Assembly: GCA_937995745.1 (NCBI GenBank)
Contig: CALKIU010000037.1
Coordinates: 1 to 9,316 of the forward strand
Origin: an uncultured Bacillaceae bacterium
Lineage (GTDB): Bacteria > Bacillota > Bacilli > Bacillales > Cytobacillaceae
DNA: 9,316 nucleotides
Direction: 5' to 3'
A program made the translations under genes and the position numbers. The notes beneath the pieces are model-generated. The model worked only from the letters and a program-made list of their open reading frames with translations. It had not been told where the DNA came from and did not search any database. Below, one piece after another: positions 4,738-9,316 of this stretch (positions are counted from its first letter, which is position 1; each line of letters starts with the position of its first letter).

Positions 4738-7239
4738 ATGTATTATTCTCATAAAGATAAGAATACGGGGAAGAAAAAGTTGCTATGCACCCATTTTAAA
4801 GAAGTCTATCAAAATACATTGCATCTTTTAAAAGAACTGCCTATTATCTCGGATTACAAAAATGATCTGGAACATCTTTGTAAAATTGCTGCTATAACTC
4901 ATGATTTTGGGAAATACACCTCCTTTTTCCAAAAGTATTTGGATACAGAGGAACAAAGCGATTTAAAACAACACTCTTTTATTTCAGCTTTAGTTGGAGC
5001 ATTTATTGTAAAAAAGGAAATAGAAAGAGGCGTTATCACGCTGCCCTATGCGGCTCTTATTCTGTATATGGCCATTCTCCACCATCATGGGGATTTGCGT
5101 ACAGCATCCTATGGTCTTGTGCCTAAGCGGGATCTTATCGGGGAAGATTCACATAGATTGAGTAGACGTGTAAATGTTCTTAAAAAACAAATTGAAGATA
5201 TTGAGGAAAATTTATTCAGTGTAAGTAAAGACTATGAGCCAATATTGTCTTTAGTTGGCATGGAAACAGGCGACTCTATAAAAGAATTTAGCGATTCATG
5301 GATAGAAGTTATGGACGATTTATATAAGGAGCATTATAAACTAAAAAGAAAAGCGAAGAAAATAGGGGACAACCATTCAATTGAGAATGTCTATTATTAC
5401 TTGCTTTTCGTGTATTCAGTCTTGCTAAATGCTGACAAGTATTCAGCTGCAGATATTGATATTTGTTCCTATACTCGTTTAGATATACCGGCAAATTTGG
5501 TGGACCAGTACAGACGGATGACTTTTGATGTCAAAACAAGGAAAGGTATAAACGGGTGGAGGAACAACATTTATGATACCGTGATGAAAAGAATTGATGC
5601 CAATAAAGATCAGTTAGATAAGCAACGTTTGTATACTTTAACGGCGCCCACAGGTTCAGGCAAGACCTTGTTGTCACTTTCAGTGGCCTTTAAATGGAGA
5701 AAATGGCTTAAAGAAAAGTATGGATATACTCCGCGAATTATTTATGCTCTTCCTTTCACAAGTGTCATTGACCAGAACGAAGCGGTTATTCAAAAGTTGT
5801 TAAAGCAGCTGCCCGATTATGCAAAAAATCAGCATAGGTATCTCATCAAACATCATCATTTGACGAACATTGAATACGTCAAAGAAAATGAAGAACTTCC
5901 TCTAAGCCAAAGTCTGTTGTTAACGGAAAGCTGGGAATCAGAAATTATTGTGACAACATTTATTCAGCTTTTTTATACTCTTATTGGCTATGAAAACCGA
6001 ATGTTAAAGAGATTTCACCAAATTGCCGGCAGCATTGTGATTTTGGATGAAATACAAAATATTCCCGTGGAATATTGGCCGCTTTTAAAGCTTGTTCTGT
6101 CAAAAATGGCCGAATTGTTTTCATGTACATTTATCTTATTAACAGCCACTCAACCGCATATTTTTGAAAAAGGGGAAACGGTAGAATTATTAGAAAACGA
6201 AATGGCAAGTAATAAATCGTTTTTTAAAGAAATAGAGAGGGTTTCATTATCTTTGTTCGCAGATAAACACGCACTTGCATATGAACTGGAAGAATGGGTA
6301 GAAATGTATAGAAATTCTTTTGAAAAAGGGAAAAATTATTTGGCTATTTTTAACACTATTCATACCTCATTGAGGGCGTATCAGGAGTTAAAGCCATTCT
6401 TACAAGAATACGGGTATGAAGTGTTCTACTTATCCACCAATATTATTCCCTTGGAAAGGAAATATCGAATTGAAAAAATAAAACAGGCTCTGAAAGACAA
6501 GAAACTGGTGGCTGTTTTTTCAACACAAGTTGTAGAAGCGGGAGTAGACTTGGATTTCGACATCGTATATCGTGATTTAGGTCCAATCGATTCCATTGTT
6601 CAAGGAGCGGGTCGCAGCAATCGAAACGGACGTTTAAATATTTTCGGTAAATTGGGAGAAGTAAGAGTAACGCCAATTGCAAGAAATGGAAAATTAGAGA
6701 GCGCTATGGTTTATAAGGCGATTCATACTAATGTTGCGAAAAGTGTTTTGCCGCATGGAAAGATTCAGGAATATCAATTTTTTGATCTAGTTGAAAAATA
6801 TTACCAACAAATAAAATTGCAAAAATGCACAGATGACTGGGAGAAAATTTTTGATGCAATGAAACACTTGCGTTTTTCAAGCAGAGAAAAAACGGTCGAA
6901 TCCCATGTTTCCGATTTTTGTTTGATACCGGATAACCCCTTAATGATCGATACATTTGTTGAAGTCGATGAAAAAGCCAAGAACATATGGCAGCAATACT
7001 TGCAGTTGGTTATTAACGAACCGGATTTTAACAAACGTTTTGAAGCAAATATCAGGTTAAAGCCAGAATTACGAAAATATATCATTTCTGCTCCGGTACG
7101 GATTGTAAAAAGTCTAAAAGATGACGAAACAATGAGAACAAGAATGATTCGGATTCGCAACGAAATTCTTGACCAATATTACAATATAGATTTTGGCCTC
7201 ATTAGAAGCGCGGAAGACGGCGAGGTGTTTATGCTCTGA
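4738..7239 (+). CDS. cas3: Cas3, HD nuclease-helicase
   Basis: Cas3 is recruited by target-bound Cascade, then unwinds and degrades the DNA. The 833-residue protein has both domains. The N-terminal HD nuclease shows YSHK with H5, HD at 55-56 (ITHDFGK), H79, HHH at 115-117 and LNAD at 233. The superfamily 2 helicase follows with Walker A APTGSGKT (303-310), motif II DEIQ (437-440), motif III TAT (469-471), motif V VVEAGVDLD (598-606) and motif VI QGAGRSNRNGR (622-632). All look intact. The ATG at 4738 has GAGGGAGG (4725-4732) five bases upstream. An in-frame ATG at 4660 would add 26 residues encoded across the terminator hairpin and is rejected. Transcription must pass or bypass that terminator, so Cas3 may be made in smaller amounts than Cascade. 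The stop TGA overlaps the cas4 ATG by one base. Confidence 0.97.
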   Translation: MYYSHKDKNTGKKKLLCTHFKEVYQNTLHLLKELPIISDYKNDLEHLCKIAAITHDFGKYTSFFQKYLDTEEQSDLKQHSFISALVGAFIVKKEIERGVITLPYAALILYMAILHHHGDLRTASYGLVPKRDLIGEDSHRLSRRVNVLKKQIEDIEENLFSVSKDYEPILSLVGMETGDSIKEFSDSWIEVMDDLYKEHYKLKRKAKKIGDNHSIENVYYYLLFVYSVLLNADKYSAADIDICSYTRLDIPANLVDQYRRMTFDVKTRKGINGWRNNIYDTVMKRIDANKDQLDKQRLYTLTAPTGSGKTLLSLSVAFKWRKWLKEKYGYTPRIIYALPFTSVIDQNEAVIQKLLKQLPDYAKNQHRYLIKHHHLTNIEYVKENEELPLSQSLLLTESWESEIIVTTFIQLFYTLIGYENRMLKRFHQIAGSIVILDEIQNIPVEYWPLLKLVLSKMAELFSCTFILLTATQPHIFEKGETVELLENEMASNKSFFKEIERVSLSLFADKHALAYELEEWVEMYRNSFEKGKNYLAIFNTIHTSLRAYQELKPFLQEYGYEVFYLSTNIIPLERKYRIEKIKQALKDKKLVAVFSTQVVEAGVDLDFDIVYRDLGPIDSIVQGAGRSNRNGRLNIFGKLGEVRVTPIARNGKLESAMVYKAIHTNVAKSVLPHGKIQEYQFFDLVEKYYQQIKLQKCTDDWEKIFDAMKHLRFSSREKTVESHVSDFCLIPDNPLMIDTFVEVDEKAKNIWQQYLQLVINEPDFNKRFEANIRLKPELRKYIISAPVRIVKSLKDDETMRTRMIRIRNEILDQYYNIDFGLIRSAEDGEVFML

Positions 7240-7739
7240 TGAATATTACCGGAACGGATATTTGGTATTATTTCATTTGCAAACGGGAATTGTGGTTTAT
7301 AATTCGAAAAATTGTCCCTGACCAGGAAGATGAAAACGTAGAAATAGGCCGTTTTTTGCATGAATACTATAGTAATCGAGGCAAGAAAGAAGTGGACATA
7401 GGAAGCGGAAAAATTGACAGAGTAAAGAAAGTAGACGGGAAACTAATTATTCAAGAAATTAAGAAAACGGATCGCTTTAAGAAATCCAGCTACTATCAAC
7501 TGCTATTCTATCTATACGAGTTACAGAAAATGGGGATTGAAGCAACCGGAGAACTCCTTTTTGCGGAAAAAAAGACCAAAGAAATAGTGGAACTCACAGA
7601 AAGCAATATTCGGGAACTTGAAAAAGCGATTGAAGATATAAAAAAATATGCCAAGTTGCCGGTTCCTCCACCACCGAAAAAAATAAAGGTCTGCAGCCGA
7701 TGTGCATACCGGGAATATTGCTGGGCGGGTGAAGATTGA
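7239..7739 (+). CDS. cas4: Cas4, iron-sulfur RecB-family exonuclease for spacer acquisition
   Basis: Cas4 trims prespacers and helps select PAM-flanked DNA with the right orientation, working with Cas1 and Cas2. The 166-residue product has the four expected [4Fe-4S] cysteines: C14 (ICKREL) near the N-terminus and C152, C155 and C161 (VCSRCAYREYC) at the C-terminus. The RecB nuclease residues are also present: H41 (GRFLHEYY), D60 (GKID), E73 and K75 (QEIKK) and the Q87-Y91 motif (QLLFY). A proline stretch, PVPPPP (141-146), precedes the last cysteines. Nothing appears missing. The ATG at 7239 overlaps the cas3 stop by one base (TGATG), with GAGGTG at 7222-7227, an 11-base spacing; translational coupling to cas3 is likely. 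cas1 starts two bases after this stop. Confidence 0.96.
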   Translation: MNITGTDIWYYFICKRELWFIIRKIVPDQEDENVEIGRFLHEYYSNRGKKEVDIGSGKIDRVKKVDGKLIIQEIKKTDRFKKSSYYQLLFYLYELQKMGIEATGELLFAEKKTKEIVELTESNIRELEKAIEDIKKYAKLPVPPPPKKIKVCSRCAYREYCWAGED

Positions 7740-7740
7740 G

Positions 7741-8748
7741 ATGAAAAAGACGCTCTATATAACTTCCAGCGGTGAATTTAGGAGAAAGGATAATACTTTA
7801 TATTTTGAAAAAAGCGATGGACAGCGTATTTTTATTCCCGTGGAAGATATAAATGATGTTTATATATTTTCGGAAGTGGATTTAAATAGTAAACTTCTAG
7901 ATTTTTTGACTCAAAAGAAAATATGTGTACATTTTTTCAATTATTATGGATATTATTCGGGAACCTATTATCCTAGAGAACATCTGAATGCCGGACACGT
8001 GATTGTGAAGCAATGCGAAGTATATCTCAATCCTGAAAGAAGGTTGGATCTGGCAAAACGGTTTGTTCGGGGCGCCGTTGCGCAAATGAGACAGGTATTG
8101 AGATATTATGCAAAGCGAAAAGAGAATAATGAAACAATAAATAAGGTGTTGGATGAACTTCTTTTAAAATATGAGGAATTTCACCAAGCTAACAGTATTG
8201 AAGAATTAATGGCTTTTGAAGGACACTGCCGGGAAAAATATTATTCATGCTTTGATGAAATCATTCAAAATAAGGACTTTCCTTTTGAAAAGCGCACCAA
8301 ACGTCCGCCTTTAAATGCCTTGAATGCAATGATAAGTTTTGGAAACTCGCTTTGTTATACGATGATTTTGAGTGAGATTTACAAAACTCATTTGGATCCG
8401 AGAATAGGATTTTTACACACTTCCAATTTTCGAAGATTTTCACTGAATCTGGATGTGGCTGAAGTTTTCAAACCTATTATGGTAGACCGTTTAATCTTTC
8501 AATTATTGAACAAAAAAATGATAACAAAAAAGCACTTTGAGAGTGAACATGGCGGTGGCATTCTGCTTAATGAAAAAGGTCGAAAAATCTTTTTAGAGCA
8601 AATGGAACAGAGAATGAAAACGACTGTAAATCATCGCCATTTAGGAAGAAATGTATCATATAGACAGTTATATCGGTTGGAGCTTTATAAAATACAGAAA
8701 CACATACTTGGAGAAAAGGAATATGAACCTTATATTTCCAGGTGGTGA
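7741..8748 (+). CDS. cas1: Cas1, CRISPR integrase
   Basis: Cas1 with Cas2 integrates new spacers at the leader end of the array. The 335-residue protein has the N-terminal beta-rich domain (MKKTLYITSSGEF, IPVEDINDVYIF) and the helical catalytic domain. Metal ligands are in place: E160 in MAFEGHCREKYY, H226 in GFLHTSN, and D238 with E241 in LNLDVAEVFKP. Family length is normal. I chose ATG 7741, which has GGGTGA (7727-7732) eight bases upstream and begins with the standard Cas1 N-terminus; an in-frame ATG at 7702 would add 13 unrelated residues inside cas4. The gene follows cas4 by one base and its stop is 17 bases before cas2. The catalytic set suggests an active adaptation module, unless the unseen leader is damaged. 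Confidence 0.98.
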   Translation: MKKTLYITSSGEFRRKDNTLYFEKSDGQRIFIPVEDINDVYIFSEVDLNSKLLDFLTQKKICVHFFNYYGYYSGTYYPREHLNAGHVIVKQCEVYLNPERRLDLAKRFVRGAVAQMRQVLRYYAKRKENNETINKVLDELLLKYEEFHQANSIEELMAFEGHCREKYYSCFDEIIQNKDFPFEKRTKRPPLNALNAMISFGNSLCYTMILSEIYKTHLDPRIGFLHTSNFRRFSLNLDVAEVFKPIMVDRLIFQLLNKKMITKKHFESEHGGGILLNEKGRKIFLEQMEQRMKTTVNHRHLGRNVSYRQLYRLELYKIQKHILGEKEYEPYISRW

Positions 8749-8765
8749 GCCGAGAAGGAGAAGTC

Positions 8766-9029
8766 ATGTTTATCATTCTTGTTTATGATTTTGGTGAAAA
8801 AAGAGTCGGAAAAGCATTGAAAATATGCCGGAAATATATAAATTGGGTCCAGAACTCAGTTTTTGAAGGGGAAATTTCGAAAGCGAATTTAGTTAAATTG
8901 AAAAAGGAATTAGAAACAATAATGAATAAAGAAGAGGATTCGGTTATCATTTACACTTTCCGTTCACAGAAATATTACAAAAGGGAAATCATGGGACTGG
9001 AAAAAGGCAACACGGATTTTATGATTTAA
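8766..9029 (+). CDS. cas2: Cas2, adaptation complex subunit
   Basis: Cas2 forms the central dimer that bridges two Cas1 dimers during spacer integration. The 87-residue product shows the family's start, FIILVYDFGEKR with D8 and R13, then ICRKYINWVQNSVFEGE (20-36), the most conserved Cas2 segment, and IIYTFRSQKY in the C-terminal strand. The ATG at 8766 has AAGGAG (8755-8760) five bases upstream. A GTG at 8742 would extend it by eight residues overlapping the end of cas1, but it lacks the conserved start and is not chosen. It is the last gene of the operon in the window; no gene follows before the right edge. Confidence 0.97.
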   Translation: MFIILVYDFGEKRVGKALKICRKYINWVQNSVFEGEISKANLVKLKKELETIMNKEEDSVIIYTFRSQKYYKREIMGLEKGNTDFMI

Positions 9030-9152
9030 ATGAATTATGCCTTATTGACGTGAGAATCAGTTTGTGGTGGAACAGCAGCCTAAAGGGATTTCATTTTGAT
9101 CTTTATTTTATTAATTAATTCAAACCAAAAGATGCGGGTTACCAGAATTAAA

Positions 9153-9204
9153 AATTGTCGTCGATCCCACTCGCGACAGTAAATCCGGGGGATCGACGAC
9201 AATT
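9153..9204. other. Perfect 16-bp inverted repeat downstream of cas2
   Basis: AATTGTCGTCGATCCC (9153-9168) is an exact inverted match to GGGATCGACGACAATT (9189-9204), with a 20-base loop. Half of each arm is G or C, above the local background. It could end the cas operon transcript, but only a broken T-rich stretch (GTCATTGTTCTTTT) follows the 3' arm and no clean T-run lies on either side. A protein-binding or leader-associated palindrome is an alternative. A weak outer inverted repeat, GGTTAC (9137-9142) with GTAACC (9235-9240), encloses it. Confidence 0.85.
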
Positions 9205-9304
9205 GTCATTGTTCTTTTATAATTAAAAAATCCAGTAACCGTGCGTTTTTGCAATGGTTAGAAAGAAATTTTTCAATTTTTAAAGATAATTATAAATAAT
9301 TCAA

Positions 9305-9313
9305 TGATATAAT
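9305..9313 (+). promoter_or_regulatory. Extended -10 promoter element at right edge
   Basis: TGATATAAT is an exact match to the extended -10 consensus TGnTATAAT. No good -35 box is found 16-18 bases upstream, which extended -10 promoters can tolerate. Transcription would run rightwards out of the window and start about six bases past 9313, close to or beyond the edge. In DNA this AT-rich, a chance match is possible. Confidence 0.35.
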
Positions 9314-9316
9314 AAA

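Larger units (their letters stand above)
9030..9316. other. AT-rich non-coding region after cas2, possible second CRISPR leader
   Basis: No credible gene is seen in these 287 bases; an ATG at 9030 reads only seven codons. The region contains a perfect 16-bp inverted repeat (9153-9204), then about 110 AT-rich bases with a TTTTTGCAATGG segment (9246-9257), T- and A-runs, and an extended -10 box at the edge. The combination of palindrome, AT-rich tract and promoter next to cas2 would fit the leader of a second array starting beyond the window. No CRISPR repeat is visible before 9316, so this is an inference. Confidence 0.35.

Noticed and set aside
7702..7740. Upstream ATG for cas1 inside cas4
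   Set aside because: It would add 13 residues encoded by the cas4 iron-sulfur region in another frame. ATG 7741 gives the standard Cas1 start with a spaced ribosome binding site.
9045..9073. TTGACG box after cas2 as a promoter
   Set aside because: The -35-like hexamer is good, but the bases 16-18 later contain no -10-like sequence.
1..9316. A novel accessory or fused defence gene within the operon
   Set aside because: Every gene matches a standard type I-B component in the usual order, and there is no unexplained coding gap between them.

Overview
The window carries a complete, apparently intact type I-B CRISPR-Cas locus on the + strand. It consists of the tail of a CRISPR array (1-206), then cas6, cas8b, cas7, cas5, cas3, cas4, cas1 and cas2, then a 287-base AT-rich intergenic region running to the window edge. 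The low GC, strong AGGAGG-type ribosome binding sites and a 30-nt repeat ending in ATTGAAAC suggest a low-GC Bacillota, probably a Bacillaceae-type and possibly thermophilic organism. Genus cannot be set from this sequence.

Layout. The array is read left to right: its handle sequence lies at the 3' end of each repeat and its last, degenerate repeat faces the cas genes. The leader is therefore left of the window. About 100 AT-rich bases with a weak candidate promoter separate the array from cas6. The effector genes cas6-cas8b-cas7-cas5 overlap or nearly touch. A strong intrinsic-terminator-like hairpin (4687-4716) separates them from the second block, cas3-cas4-cas1-cas2, which is again tightly packed. 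The region after cas2 holds a perfect 16-bp inverted repeat and an extended -10 box at the right edge.

How it works together. Cas6 cuts the array transcript in the repeats. Cas8b, a Cas7 backbone, Cas5 and probably an internally translated small subunit (Cas11b) form Cascade around the crRNA. Cas3 (HD nuclease plus helicase) degrades targeted DNA. Cas4, Cas1 and Cas2 acquire new spacers. Key catalytic residues are visible in Cas6, Cas3, Cas4, Cas1 and Cas2.

The system type is well known; I see no wholly new system. The points worth a second look are: an ideal internal ribosome binding site with an in-frame TTG inside cas8b; the mid-operon terminator with no room for a promoter after it; a spacer that translates to a PAPS-reductase-like phage motif; an odd cas6 start; a decayed terminal repeat; and a palindrome after cas2 that may belong to the leader of a second array just outside the window.
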